From: DAHUXD01 sp963736455
Lineage (GTDB): Bacteria; Acidobacteriota; Thermoanaerobaculia; UBA5066; Gp7-AA6
Reading direction: 5' to 3'
DNA: 64,000 nucleotides
Assembly: GCA_963736455.1 (NCBI GenBank)
Contig: CAVTON010000001.1
Location: forward strand, 434,001-498,000
The position numbers and the translations under genes are program-made. Numbering within the stretch: position 1 is the first letter of the stretch; each line of letters begins with the position of its first letter. Below, piece after piece: positions 45,008-52,976 of the stretch. The notes below the pieces were generated by a model that worked only from the letters and a program-made list of their open reading frames with translations, was not told the origin of the DNA and made no database searches.

Positions 45008-46114
45008 CTAGTTCTGCAGCTCCTGGAAGTATCCGTGGAGCTCGCGGAGGGCCTGGCGATTGACCTCCTGGCGGCGAACGGACTCGCGCACGAGGGAAAG
45101 CGCGGCCATCCCTTCGGGGGCCATGTTGAGCTCGGAAATGACCGGAAGCGCCTCGGAGATCTCGCGGAGCGCCTCGATGTTCCTGCCATCCTCCAGAAGG
45201 AGGTCGGCGACGACGAGATTGAGCGCCGCGATGTCGGCGCGCATCCCGATCGCCTCGAACTCTTCCTGAGCCTTGCGATAGGCGTCGATCGCCTCGTGCG
45301 AATGCCCGCCCTCTCGAAGGAGGATCCCGAGCCCCCAGTGCGTCTTGGCGAGGGAGATGCGGTCGTCGAGCCTCTTGAGAATCGGGATCGCGCGGCGGGA
45401 CGCCTCGATGGCCGGCTCGCGTTCCCCGAGCATGCCGTGAGCGTGCACGAGGTTCACGTACGATTCCGCGAGAAGACGGTCGTACCCGCCCTCTTCGGCA
45501 TCGGTACAGATCTGGTTGAAGACGGCGATCGCCTGGGAGGGCTCGTCCTTCTCCGTGTGCGCGGCTCCTTCGAGGAATCGGCACTTCAGGGCATCCTCGA
45601 TCATTCCGAGCTTCTTGAAGCTCTCGACGAGAGATGGGAGAAGCTCCAGGACGAGATCGAGCTGCCGCTCTTCGAATCGCTCCGCCAGCCGCTGATAGGC
45701 CAGCCGCGACAGCTCGCCCGGGGCGTTCATCGTGTGGCGGAAGCCGGCCTCCGCCCGATCGAACCAGATCCACGCCTCGTCGCGGCGCGACAGGTAGCGG
45801 CACGCGCCCCCCGCGATGAGGGCCGTCTCGCCCAGGAAGTAGTCGCGCTCGTCGAAGAGCCCGATCTCGCGCTTCGGCGTCTCGATGAAGCGATACAGGA
45901 ACTCCGCCTCATCGAGCACGGAACCCGGCATGGTCATCATCCGGCTGCGAAGAATTCCGCACAGCGCGAGAAGCGTCTCCGGGTCGTCGAGATGAAGGGA
46001 GCGAGCCTTCTGCGCCCGCTCGTCGAGCGGCGTCGCGAGAACGCGCTCCGCCGCCTTCATTCCCGCCTCGCTCGAAAGCGGCCGCCCTCGGAACGGAAGA
46101 ATGCGGCCGGTCAT
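45008..46114 (-). CDS. Cytosolic TPR protein of the 45-47 kb module
   Basis: A 368-residue all-helical protein without signal or membrane segment. From about residue 60 on it is built of TPR-like units: ALIAGGACRYLSRRDEAWIWFDRAEAGF, LAESYVNLVHAHGMLGEREPAIEASRRAI, LAKTHWGLGILLREGGHSHEAIDAYRKAQEEF, ADIAALNLVVADLLLEDGRNIEALREI. The layout recalls TPR regulators that bind peptides (Rap/Rgg-like receptors), but it has no DNA-binding or phosphatase domain. ATG 46114 overlaps the stop of the about 120-residue gene as ATGA, so the two are translationally linked. Peptide sensing is an inference from the 45-residue peptide gene upstream. Confidence 0.85.
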   Translation of the reverse strand: MTGRILPFRGRPLSSEAGMKAAERVLATPLDERAQKARSLHLDDPETLLALCGILRSRMMTMPGSVLDEAEFLYRFIETPKREIGLFDERDYFLGETALIAGGACRYLSRRDEAWIWFDRAEAGFRHTMNAPGELSRLAYQRLAERFEERQLDLVLELLPSLVESFKKLGMIEDALKCRFLEGAAHTEKDEPSQAIAVFNQICTDAEEGGYDRLLAESYVNLVHAHGMLGEREPAIEASRRAIPILKRLDDRISLAKTHWGLGILLREGGHSHEAIDAYRKAQEEFEAIGMRADIAALNLVVADLLLEDGRNIEALREISEALPVISELNMAPEGMAALSLVRESVRRQEVNRQALRELHGYFQELQN

Positions 46115-46503
46115 GACCGCTCCCGATCGAATCGTCGATCCAGGTCGCCGGCCACGTCGTCGGGCTCACGGGAGAGGAGGTCGTTCAGGTCGTGATCCGG
46201 CGACTGCTCGCCGCCGAGCTTCCACAGCTGAAAGGAGCGGCCGTACTGGCAGGCCGCGGAAAGAAGCGATATCCGCAGCAGCTTCGGGGAAGTCTGCCCC
46301 GCTCCGCCCCGGCGAGCCAGCCTCTGAAACCAGATGGAGAGATCCTCCTCCGCTCCGCGGGCCTCTTCCTCCGTCAGACGGTAGTAGTTGACCAGGGCGG
46401 AGTGAATGACGTCCAGGGTCGATGCGAACACCAACCCGACTTCATCGGAGCGCTGGGGAGATAGCTTTTCCACTGCGAACCAAGAGGTTACACCACCGCC
46501 CAT
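46111..46503 (-). CDS. Small helical protein of unknown function (120-130 aa)
   Basis: The frame opens at ATG 46503; GTG 46473 is an alternative start giving 120 residues beginning EKLSPQRSDEVGLVF. The core HSALVNYYRLTEEEARGAEEDLSIWFQRLARR looks like the region-2 helices of a sigma-70 factor (Tyr/Leu, then an acidic-aromatic 'ED-x-x-x-W' stretch), followed by LLRISLLSAACQYGRSFQLWKLGG. There is no region 4 or helix-turn-helix, and the tail is acidic. I do not recognise a family. It is the middle gene of a compact set: 45-residue peptide, this protein, TPR protein. Confidence 0.75.
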   Translation of the reverse strand: MGGGVTSWFAVEKLSPQRSDEVGLVFASTLDVIHSALVNYYRLTEEEARGAEEDLSIWFQRLARRGGAGQTSPKLLRISLLSAACQYGRSFQLWKLGGEQSPDHDLNDLLSREPDDVAGDLDRRFDRERS

Positions 46504-46572
46504 GCCACGGCAATCGAGGCCAGACTCAACAGCCGAACCCCTTCCGGTTCAGTTGGTTCCGTTGGGCCGTTT

Positions 46573-46710
46573 TTAGAACGGAATGACGCTGCCGACCTTG
46601 ATCACGAACCGAATCGGCTTCTTTTCCTGGCGCCATCCGGCAGGACGCGAAGTCGTGCTCGGCTCGGGCTGGCGCTCGGGGACACGAACGGGGGTGTTGG
46701 AGGTGGCCAT
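46573..46710 (-). CDS. 45-residue peptide with strong ribosome site
   Basis: On the minus strand AAAGGAG, 10 nt of spacer and an ATG at 46710 open a 45-codon frame ending in TAA, a rare stop here. The peptide has a Pro/Arg/Glu-rich first half (MATSNTPVRVPERQPEPS) and a second half GWRQEKKPIRFVIKVGSVIPF that alternates charged and hydrophobic residues like a beta hairpin and ends on Phe. There is no signal peptide and no Cys, Ser/Thr-rich core or Gly-Gly leader site of common RiPPs. It lies 70 bp upstream of the helical protein gene on the same strand. Base composition of this stretch is less GC-rich than the neighbours. Confidence 0.6.
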   Translation of the reverse strand: MATSNTPVRVPERQPEPSTTSRPAGWRQEKKPIRFVIKVGSVIPF

Positions 46711-46838
46711 GACTACTCAACTCCTTTCGAAGCAGGCTCGGAACCGAGCCGAAAGCGAATCACACGCAATTGGATCACAAACCGGGCGCGAGGGTATCGA
46801 ACTTTTCAGTCGCCCGTTTTCCTTTCGAATCAGCCAGA

Positions 46839-46844
46839 TAGAGT
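46839..46844 (+). promoter_or_regulatory. Putative -10 element of ndh (leaderless layout)
   Basis: TAGAGT, 9 nt before the ATG at 46854. No Shine-Dalgarno-like sequence close enough to the start is seen. Confidence 0.4.
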
Positions 46845-46853
46845 AGAAGGGCC

Positions 46854-48122
46854 ATGACCGACCCGCCGCCGAGGCCCCATGTGGTGATCGTCGGCGCCGG
46901 CTTCGGCGGGCTCGCCGCCGCCCGCCGCCTCGCCGATGCGCCCGTGCGTCTGACGGTGGTCGATCGCCGCAATCATCATCTCTTCCAGCCGCTTCTCTAC
47001 CAGGTGGCGACGGCCGCCCTCTCGCCCGGCGACATCGCGTACCCGATTCGCTCGACCCTGCGGTCGCAGTCGAATACGAACGTCATCCTCGCGGACGTCG
47101 TCGGCATCGACGTGGCACGCCGCGAGGTCCGCCTGGCGGACGGAACGCTCGGCTACGATTTCCTGATCCTGGCGGCGGGCGCCGGCCACGCCTACTTCGG
47201 GCACGACGCCTGGGAGAAGGACGCTCCCGGACTGAAGACCCTGGAGGACGCGCTCGAGATCCGGCGCCGCATCCTCCTCGCCTTCGAGAGAGCGGAGCGG
47301 GAGACCGACCCCGCCGTACGCCGCGACCTGCTGACGTTCGTGATCGTGGGAGGCGGACCGACCGGCGTCGAGCTCGCCGGCGCGATCGCCGAGATCTCCC
47401 GCCACGTGCTCGTGAGCGACTTTCGCTCGATCGATCCGCGCGAGGCGCGCGTCATCCTCGTCGAGGGCGGACCGCGGATCCTCCCGGCGTATCGGCCGCA
47501 GAGCTCGGTGCGCGCCGTCGAGACGCTGCACCGCCGGGGCGTCGACGTCCGAACCGGCGCGGCCGTCACGGAGGTCGACGCGCACGGCGTCTCCCTCGGC
47601 TCCGAACGCATCGCGGCGCGCACCATCATCTGGGCCGCCGGGGTCGCGGCTTCGACCCTCGCCCGGTCCCTCGGCGCTCCGCTCGACAAGGCCGGCCGCG
47701 CGATCGTCGAGCCCGACCTCTCGATCCCCGGGCACCCGGAGGTCTTCGTGATCGGCGACCTCTCGGTCTTCCTGCACCAGACGGGAAGGCCCCTCCCCGG
47801 CCTCTCCCCCGTCGCGCTGCAGATGGGCCGCGCCGCCGCGCGGAACATCCTCCGGACTCTCGCCGGCCGGCCGCGCGAGACCTTTCGCTACTTCGACAAG
47901 GGCACGATGGCGGTGATCGGCCGGGCCGCCGCGGTGGCCGAGATCGCGGGTCTCCGGGTCTCGGGCTTTCCCGCGTGGCTCCTCTGGTGCTTCGTCCACA
48001 TCTTCTACCTGATCGGGTTCCGGAACCGGCTGGTCGTGATGATGGAGTGGGCCTGGGCCTACGTCACGTATCAGCGCGGGGCGCGGCTGATCACCGGCGA
48101 CCTGGGCCCGGACGCGCGATAG
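46854..48122 (+). CDS. ndh: Type II NADH dehydrogenase (NDH-2)
   Basis: A single-subunit flavoprotein that passes electrons from NADH to quinone at the inner face of the membrane without pumping protons. The 422-residue protein has the FAD site HVVIVGAGFGGLAAARRLA, the NDH-2 segment RRNHHLFQPLLYQVATAALSPGDIAYPIR (quinone-site AQ-like motif), the NAD site FVIVGGGPTGVELAGAIAE, and the second FAD motif VFVIGDLSVF. The C-terminal amphipathic part (FPAWLLWCFVHIFYLIGFRNRLVVMMEW) anchors it to the membrane. It faces the 45-residue peptide gene across 143 bp. Confidence 0.94.
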   Translation: MTDPPPRPHVVIVGAGFGGLAAARRLADAPVRLTVVDRRNHHLFQPLLYQVATAALSPGDIAYPIRSTLRSQSNTNVILADVVGIDVARREVRLADGTLGYDFLILAAGAGHAYFGHDAWEKDAPGLKTLEDALEIRRRILLAFERAERETDPAVRRDLLTFVIVGGGPTGVELAGAIAEISRHVLVSDFRSIDPREARVILVEGGPRILPAYRPQSSVRAVETLHRRGVDVRTGAAVTEVDAHGVSLGSERIAARTIIWAAGVAASTLARSLGAPLDKAGRAIVEPDLSIPGHPEVFVIGDLSVFLHQTGRPLPGLSPVALQMGRAAARNILRTLAGRPRETFRYFDKGTMAVIGRAAAVAEIAGLRVSGFPAWLLWCFVHIFYLIGFRNRLVVMMEWAWAYVTYQRGARLITGDLGPDAR

Positions 48123-48156
48123 GATCTCCTCCAAACTCGCCGGAGGGCCATTCGCG

Positions 48157-49458
48157 ATGAGCCTCGATCGACGGTCCCTGCTCGGGAAGCTGACGGTCGC
48201 CTCGGCCGCGCTCGCCGCCTTCCGGTCCGACGCGTTCGCGCGCCTGGCCGAGGCGGGCCAGGCGGCCGCCGGAAGAAGACCCGCGGAGCTCGCCTCCGAC
48301 GAGGCGTACTGGTCCGAGATTGCCCGGGCGTTCGAGGTGGACCGGACGCTGATCAACCTCAACAACGGCGGCTGCAGTCCCGCGCCGGCGCACGTCCTCG
48401 ATCAGATGATCCGGGACCTGCGCTTCTCGAACGAAATGCCGGTCTACCAGATGTGGGTGGTCCTCGAGCCCCGCATCGAATCGTGCCGCCGCGAGCTCGC
48501 CGCCGAGTTCGGCTGCGATCCCGAGGAAATGGCGATCACGCGCAATGCGTCCGAGTCGCTCGAGAACCTGATCTCCGGCGTCGACCTGAAGCCCGGCGAC
48601 GAGGTCGTCTACACGACGCAGAACTACCCCCGCATGATCACCTCCTGGGAGCAGCGGGCGCGCCGGGAGGGAATCGTCGTCAAGCCCATCCAGTTCGCCG
48701 TTCCGCCGCCCTCCCCGGCGTACGTCGTCGAGCGATTCCGCCAGGCCGTCACGCCGCGCACGAGGGTCTTCGAGGTCACGCACATCACCAACCTGACGGG
48801 ACAGATCCTTCCGGTCCGGGACATCGTCCGGCTCGGCCGCGAGCATGGCATCGAGACGTTCGTGGACGGCGCGCACGCCTTCGCGCAGTTCCCGTTCAAA
48901 CGCGACGACCTCGAGTGCGACTACTACGCGACGAGCCTCCACAAGTGGTTGTTCGCGCCCATCGGCACCGGCTTCCTCTACGTGCGCAAGAGCAAACAGA
49001 AGTCGATCTGGCCCCTCATGGCCGCGCCGCCCGCGATGGACGAGAACATCCGCAAGTTCGAGGAGATCGGCACGCACCCGGCCGCCAATCACAATGCCAT
49101 CGCCGCCGCGATCGCGTTTCACCGGGGCATCGGCGGCGAGCGCAAGGCGGCGCGCCTGCGCCTGCTCCGCGACCGGTGGGCCCTGCGCCTCGCGGCGGCG
49201 GACCCGAGGGTCCGGATCCTCACTCCCCTGAACGACACGGAGTCCTGCGGGATCGCGCTCGTCCACGTCGATGGGATCGACACGGAGAAGCTCCAGGCGT
49301 GGCTCTGGGACAAGCACCGCATCATGACGACCCCGATCGTGCACAAGGAGTTCAACGGGCTGCGGATCACGCCCAGCATCTACACGACGCTGGACGAGCT
49401 CGACACATTCTCGGCGCGGATGGAGGACGCCCTCCGGAAAGGCCTCCCGGCCGCCTGA
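48157..49458 (+). CDS. Class V aminotransferase-fold PLP enzyme, Tat-type signal (isopenicillin N epimerase-like)
   Basis: A 433-residue fold-type I PLP enzyme of the class V group, closest in pattern to CefD-like epimerases/lyases. Schiff-base Lys263 lies in TSLHKWLFAPIGTGF, Asp237 in ETFVDGAHAFAQFPF, and TRNASESLENLISG binds phosphate. The N-terminus carries a twin-arginine signal (SLDRRSLLGKLTVASAALAAF), so the folded holoenzyme is probably exported. Exported members of this family are common in some soil phyla, but their substrates are mostly unknown. GGAGGG sits about 12 nt before the ATG, and TAGGAT lies just after the ndh stop, giving the gene its own promoter. Confidence 0.9.
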   Translation: MSLDRRSLLGKLTVASAALAAFRSDAFARLAEAGQAAAGRRPAELASDEAYWSEIARAFEVDRTLINLNNGGCSPAPAHVLDQMIRDLRFSNEMPVYQMWVVLEPRIESCRRELAAEFGCDPEEMAITRNASESLENLISGVDLKPGDEVVYTTQNYPRMITSWEQRARREGIVVKPIQFAVPPPSPAYVVERFRQAVTPRTRVFEVTHITNLTGQILPVRDIVRLGREHGIETFVDGAHAFAQFPFKRDDLECDYYATSLHKWLFAPIGTGFLYVRKSKQKSIWPLMAAPPAMDENIRKFEEIGTHPAANHNAIAAAIAFHRGIGGERKAARLRLLRDRWALRLAAADPRVRILTPLNDTESCGIALVHVDGIDTEKLQAWLWDKHRIMTTPIVHKEFNGLRITPSIYTTLDELDTFSARMEDALRKGLPAA

Positions 49459-49510
49459 CCGGACGGGAACCGCCGCCGGGTTCCGGTGTCCCCCTGTGCG
49501 GAGGGCACAC

Positions 49511-50308
49511 ATGAAACTCCCGCTTCGCACCGTCTGGGTCGGCCTCGCCGCGTTTGCCGCCTCCGTCCTGGCCTCGGCTCACGATGGGCCCGGGTACTCG
49601 GCTTCGGTCCTGGTCAACGGATCGCCCGTCCCGGAGTATGCGAGCCGCGGACGCATCTACATCGAGGCCCTGAAGGGCAGGGAGTTTACGATCCGCCTGT
49701 CGAATCCGACCGCGCGCCGGGTCGCGGTCGCCCTTTCGGTCGACGGTCGAAACGTCGTCGACGCGCGGCGGACGACCGAGAGCGACGCCCCGAAGTGGAT
49801 CCTCGCGGCGGGCCAGACCATCGAGATCCCGGGATGGCAGATCTCGGGAGAAACCTCGCGGAAGTTCTTTTTCACCGAAACGTCGAGCTCCTATGCCCGC
49901 TGGCTCGGCGACACGTCGAATGTGGGGACGATCGAGGCGGTCTTCTTCCGCGAACGAGTCCCCGAGCCGGAGATTTCTCGGAAGGACGAAATCCGCCCGG
50001 TCGAAGAGAGCGCTCGCGGCAATGCGAGCGGCTCCCCTCAGAGCCCGGCGACGAACGCCCCGGCGAAGACGGCGCAGGCCGACTCGTACGCGGCGACGGG
50101 CATCGGCGACCGGACGCCCTTCTCGGTACGGTGGGTCAGCTTCGACGAGGACCCGGCGCCGGCCGCCCGCGTCGCGATCCGCTACGAGTTCCGGCAGGAG
50201 CTCGTGAGGCTCGGCGTGCTGTGCGGTCCCGGAGACGGGCTGGCCGCCCGCGAGAAGGCTCGCGGGTTCGAGCACGACTACGCTCCCGACCCGTACGCCC
50301 AGCGCTGA
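49511..50308 (+). CDS. Secreted protein of unknown function (265 aa)
   Basis: Starts at ATG 49511 with CGGAGGG just upstream; a GTG 15 nt earlier is in frame but covers the ribosome site. Residues 1-28 are a Sec signal (MKLPLRTVWVGLAAFAASVLASA). The mature part opens as a beta-rich domain: YSASVLVNGSPVPEYASRGRIYIEALKGREFTIRLSNPTARRVAVALSVDGRNVVDA, continuing with WILAAGQTIEIPGWQIS and FFFTETSSSYARWLGD, and then becomes disordered. This pattern resembles uncharacterised proteins annotated as 'DUF with WxxxG and FYF motifs' next to ECF sigma genes. Function unknown. It precedes the sigma gene on the same strand by 58 bp. Confidence 0.8.
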   Translation: MKLPLRTVWVGLAAFAASVLASAHDGPGYSASVLVNGSPVPEYASRGRIYIEALKGREFTIRLSNPTARRVAVALSVDGRNVVDARRTTESDAPKWILAAGQTIEIPGWQISGETSRKFFFTETSSSYARWLGDTSNVGTIEAVFFRERVPEPEISRKDEIRPVEESARGNASGSPQSPATNAPAKTAQADSYAATGIGDRTPFSVRWVSFDEDPAPAARVAIRYEFRQELVRLGVLCGPGDGLAAREKARGFEHDYAPDPYAQR

Positions 50309-50326
50309 CGAGGGGCGGATCGGCCG

Positions 50327-50358
50327 TAGAATCGCCGCCGCGCCGCGCACGCGCGGCG
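50327..50358 (+). promoter_or_regulatory. -10 element plus hairpin before the ECF sigma gene
   Basis: TAGAAT at 50327-50332 is followed 8 nt later by a perfect inverted repeat, CGCCGCGC/GCGCGGCG with a 2-nt centre (50341-50358), which ends 8 nt before the TTG start at 50367. There is no Shine-Dalgarno site, so the hairpin would occupy nearly the entire short leader and could limit translation. Confidence 0.45.
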
Positions 50359-50366
50359 ATTCGCCC

Positions 50367-50951
50367 TTGAAGTTGCCGCGATCCGACGCCACCGACGAAG
50401 AGCTTCTCGCCCTGGCGCGGCAGGGCGAGGAAGACGCGTTCGGCGACTTCGTGCGGCGGCACACGGCCACGGTCCACCGCTGGATGGTCCGCTCGGTCGG
50501 ATCCGAGGACGCGGACGACATGACCCAGGAGGTGTTCTTGAAAGCGTATCGGGGGCTCTCGCGCTTTCGCGGCGAGGCTCCGCCCCGGGCCTGGCTCGCC
50601 GCGATCGCCGACAACGCGGTGAAAAACCGCTATCGCTCGCGGAGCCGCTTCCGCCGCGTCTTCGCCGGAAGCGCCGACGAGGACGACGCCCCGGAGCCCA
50701 GGGCCGCGAGCGCCTCCCCGGAGGACGAGGCCCGCACCGGCGAGTCCCGGCGCGTGGTGGCGGAGGCGCTCCGGCTGCTTCCTCCGGACTTCCGCATGCC
50801 CGTCGTCCTGCGCGACATCGAGGAGTGGAGCTACGAGGAGATCGCGGTGTCCTTGTCGCTGCCCGTCGGAACGGTGAAGTCGCGCATCGCGCGGGGCCGG
50901 GGCCACCTCAAGGAGATCCTGACGCCGCTTCTCTCGGGAAGGCTGCCATGA
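50367..50951 (+). CDS. ECF-type RNA polymerase sigma factor
   Basis: A 194-residue sigma-70 family factor with only regions 2 and 4. Region 2 is AFGDFVRRHTATVHRWMVRSVGSEDADDMTQEVFLKAYRGLSRFRGEAPPRAWLAAIADNAVKNRYR, which contains the -10-binding and core-binding helices; region 4 is ALRLLPPDFRMPVVLRDIEEWSYEEIAVSLSLPVGTVKSRIARGRGHLKEIL with the -35 helix-turn-helix. An acidic linker joins them. Start is TTG 50367 (no ATG fits). The stop overlaps the anti-sigma ATG, so sigma and its inhibitor are made together. It would direct RNA polymerase to stress or envelope genes. Confidence 0.95.
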   Translation: MKLPRSDATDEELLALARQGEEDAFGDFVRRHTATVHRWMVRSVGSEDADDMTQEVFLKAYRGLSRFRGEAPPRAWLAAIADNAVKNRYRSRSRFRRVFAGSADEDDAPEPRAASASPEDEARTGESRRVVAEALRLLPPDFRMPVVLRDIEEWSYEEIAVSLSLPVGTVKSRIARGRGHLKEILTPLLSGRLP

Positions 50952-51955
50952 CCGATTCATCGCACCCCGCCTCGTCCGTCGATTTTCTGTCCCGTCTCTA
51001 CGACGGCGAGCTTCCCGCTCTCGAGCGGGAGGCATTCGAGAGGCACCGCGCGGAATGCGAGGCGTGCCGCCTCGCGGCGGACTCCTTCGCCCGGTCCCTC
51101 GCCGCCTTCCGCGCGGAGCCGACCGTCCCCGCCGCCGCGGACCTGTCGGCGCGCATTCTCCGCAAGATCCGGGCCCAGTCGCCCTCGCGCCGTCCGTTCG
51201 GGGTGATGTTCGGCATCGACATCCGGTGGGCCGGTCTGCTCGCCGCGGCGATCCTCGTCGTGCTGATTTCGGCGCCGCTCGTGCTGCGGCGACCCTCCGC
51301 TCGGAGCGCGCCGCGTCCTCCGTTCTCGGCGCGCCTGGTCGAGGCTCCCGCCGAGATGAAAGTCGAGGCCCCGGCGCAGGCGAAGCCCGAGGCGTCGCGC
51401 GCCGACTCCGGCGCCCCTTCGGCCCCCGCCCCCGCCCTTTCCAAGGACGAGGCCGGTCGAAACGCGGCATCCCTCTCCCGAAACGCTCCTTCCGCCGAAC
51501 CGCCGGCCGACGACGAGAAGCGGCGTTACGCGGCCGCTCCGAGCGCCGAAGCCGCCCCCCCCGCCCGCGCCGCCGCCGCGCCCATGAAGCGTTCGCGCAC
51601 GCTCCAGGACTCGGCCGGCGGCGAGGCCGCCGCGCCCGGCGCGGCGGAAGCCACGATTGCGGCCGCCCCGCCTCGACTCGTCGTGACCTCGGCCGACGAA
51701 GAACGCCTCGTGCCCGCCGTCGCCGCGGTCCCGGACACCGCGCGGCTCTCCGCGCTGCGCGGCCGCGAGTACGTCCTCACGGTCGACGCGAGCGGTCGGA
51801 TCCGCTCCGTCGAGCGTTCCTCCTCGAGCGGATTTCTCGCCCCGCGGCCGCAGGCCGACACATCGGCCGCCGCCGCGGATCCCGCGGACGCACTCCGGGG
51901 ACTTCGCTTCGCGCCCTGCGACCGCCCGCGCCGCCTGATCGTGCGCATCGAGTAG
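50948..51955 (+). CDS. Zinc-finger anti-sigma factor, membrane-anchored
   Basis: A 335-residue single-pass protein. Its cytosolic N-terminus has the ZAS motif His33-x3-Cys37-x2-Cys40 (FERHRAECEACRLA), which binds the sigma factor. A transmembrane helix follows at about 93-113 (WAGLLAAAILVVLISAPLVL). The outer part begins with a long Ala/Pro/Glu-rich linker and ends in a folded beta-rich domain (REYVLTVDASGRIRSVERS, then LRGLRFAPCDRPRRLIVRIE), reminiscent of a TonB-C-type unit that could sense the signal outside. It overlaps the sigma gene by 4 bp. Confidence 0.9.
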   Translation: MTDSSHPASSVDFLSRLYDGELPALEREAFERHRAECEACRLAADSFARSLAAFRAEPTVPAAADLSARILRKIRAQSPSRRPFGVMFGIDIRWAGLLAAAILVVLISAPLVLRRPSARSAPRPPFSARLVEAPAEMKVEAPAQAKPEASRADSGAPSAPAPALSKDEAGRNAASLSRNAPSAEPPADDEKRRYAAAPSAEAAPPARAAAAPMKRSRTLQDSAGGEAAAPGAAEATIAAAPPRLVVTSADEERLVPAVAAVPDTARLSALRGREYVLTVDASGRIRSVERSSSSGFLAPRPQADTSAAAADPADALRGLRFAPCDRPRRLIVRIE

Positions 51956-51961
51956 GCGGGG

Positions 51962-52954
51962 TCAGACCCTCAGGACCGCCGCGCCGCGGACCGTCCCGGC
52001 CTTGACGCTCGCGAGCGCCGCGTTGGCGTCGGCGAGGCCGAACGTCTCGGTCCGGGGCCGCACCGGAATCGAAGCGGCCAGTGCGAGAAACTCCTCGGCA
52101 TCGCGGCGCGTGAAATTCATCACGCTCCGCACGATCCTCTCGCCGTAGAGCAGCGAGTACTCGAACGAGGGGATCGGGCTCATGTGGATCGCGTTGACGG
52201 CCACCGTCCCGCCGCGCCGGAGCCGCGCCAACGCCTGCGGCACGATCTCGCCGGCCGGGGCAAAGGTCACGGCGGCATCGAGCATCGTGCCCGGATCGTC
52301 GAAGACCTCGCCAGCCCATCGCGCTCCCATCTCCCGGGCGAGCCGGCGATGCGACTCCTCGCGTGTGAATGCGAACACCTCGCACTTCCAGGCAAGGGCG
52401 ACCTGCAGGGCCAGATGCGCCGAGGCTCCGAATCCGAAGAGCCCGAGCCGCCCGCCCGGATCGATGCCCGAGAGGCGCAGCGATCGATACCCGATCACCC
52501 CGGCACAGAGAAGCGGCGCCGCCTCGAGCGTGCCGAAGCCCGGCGGCAGGCGGTAGACCCAGGCCGCCGACGCGACCATGCGCTCCGCATACCCGCCGTC
52601 CCGGTCCTTGCCCGTGAACGTCGCGGCCTCGCAGAGATTCTCGCGGCCCGAGCGGCAAAACACGCAGCGTCCGTCGGTCGAGGCCATCCATCCGACGCCG
52701 ACGGAGTCGCCGACCGCGAAGCCGCTCACCCCGGGGCCGAGCGCCGCGATGCGGCCGGCCGCCTGGTGCCCGGGAACGACCGGCAGCCGGGCCGGAACCT
52801 CGCCCTCGACGATGTGGAGGTCGGTCCGGCAGACCCCGCAGGCCTCGACGGCGATCGCGACTTCGCCGGGACCGGGCTCTCGAGCGGGCAGGTCGATCGG
52901 CTCGAGAGGCCTCTCCTCGGCGGGCCCCGTGCGCACGAGACGCATGGCTCGCAC
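51962..52954 (-). CDS. Zinc-dependent alcohol dehydrogenase, TIGR02822-like
   Basis: A 330-residue medium-chain dehydrogenase. The catalytic zinc region reads VEACGVCRTDLHIVEGE and PVVPGHQAAGRI; the usual GHE is GHQ here. The structural zinc lobe is DGRCVFCRSGRENLCE, where the first of the four cysteines is Asp. The AAPLLCAGVIGYRSLRLSG segment and a C-terminal NFTRRDAEEFLALAA match the zinc-binding ADH family 2 (TIGR02822). The Rossmann loop is LGLFGFGASAHLALQVA. Substrate unknown; alcohol or aldehyde detoxification is usual. GTG 52954 follows TATAGT by 6 nt. Confidence 0.9.
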   Translation of the reverse strand: MRAMRLVRTGPAEERPLEPIDLPAREPGPGEVAIAVEACGVCRTDLHIVEGEVPARLPVVPGHQAAGRIAALGPGVSGFAVGDSVGVGWMASTDGRCVFCRSGRENLCEAATFTGKDRDGGYAERMVASAAWVYRLPPGFGTLEAAPLLCAGVIGYRSLRLSGIDPGGRLGLFGFGASAHLALQVALAWKCEVFAFTREESHRRLAREMGARWAGEVFDDPGTMLDAAVTFAPAGEIVPQALARLRRGGTVAVNAIHMSPIPSFEYSLLYGERIVRSVMNFTRRDAEEFLALAASIPVRPRTETFGLADANAALASVKAGTVRGAAVLRV

Positions 52955-52960
52955 GCCGAA

Positions 52961-52968
52961 ACTATACT
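52961..52968. promoter_or_regulatory. Overlapping divergent -10 elements (ACTATACT)
   Basis: The octamer ACTATACT contains two -10 hexamers on opposite strands, sharing four base pairs: minus TATAGT (52966-52961), 6 nt before the ADH GTG, and plus TATACT (52963-52968), 8 nt before the Mpo1-like ATG. The whole gap between the two start codons is 22 bp. Confidence 0.6.
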
Positions 52969-52976
52969 CGGCGGCG

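Noticed and set aside
46111..46503. The helical protein as a complete ECF sigma factor
   Set aside because: No region 4 or helix-turn-helix, and the region-2 resemblance is weak; reported only as an unknown helical protein.
49458..49510. Inverted repeat GGAACC/GGTTCC after the class V aminotransferase gene as a terminator
   Set aside because: Only a 6-bp core and no T run on either side; more likely chance at this base composition.
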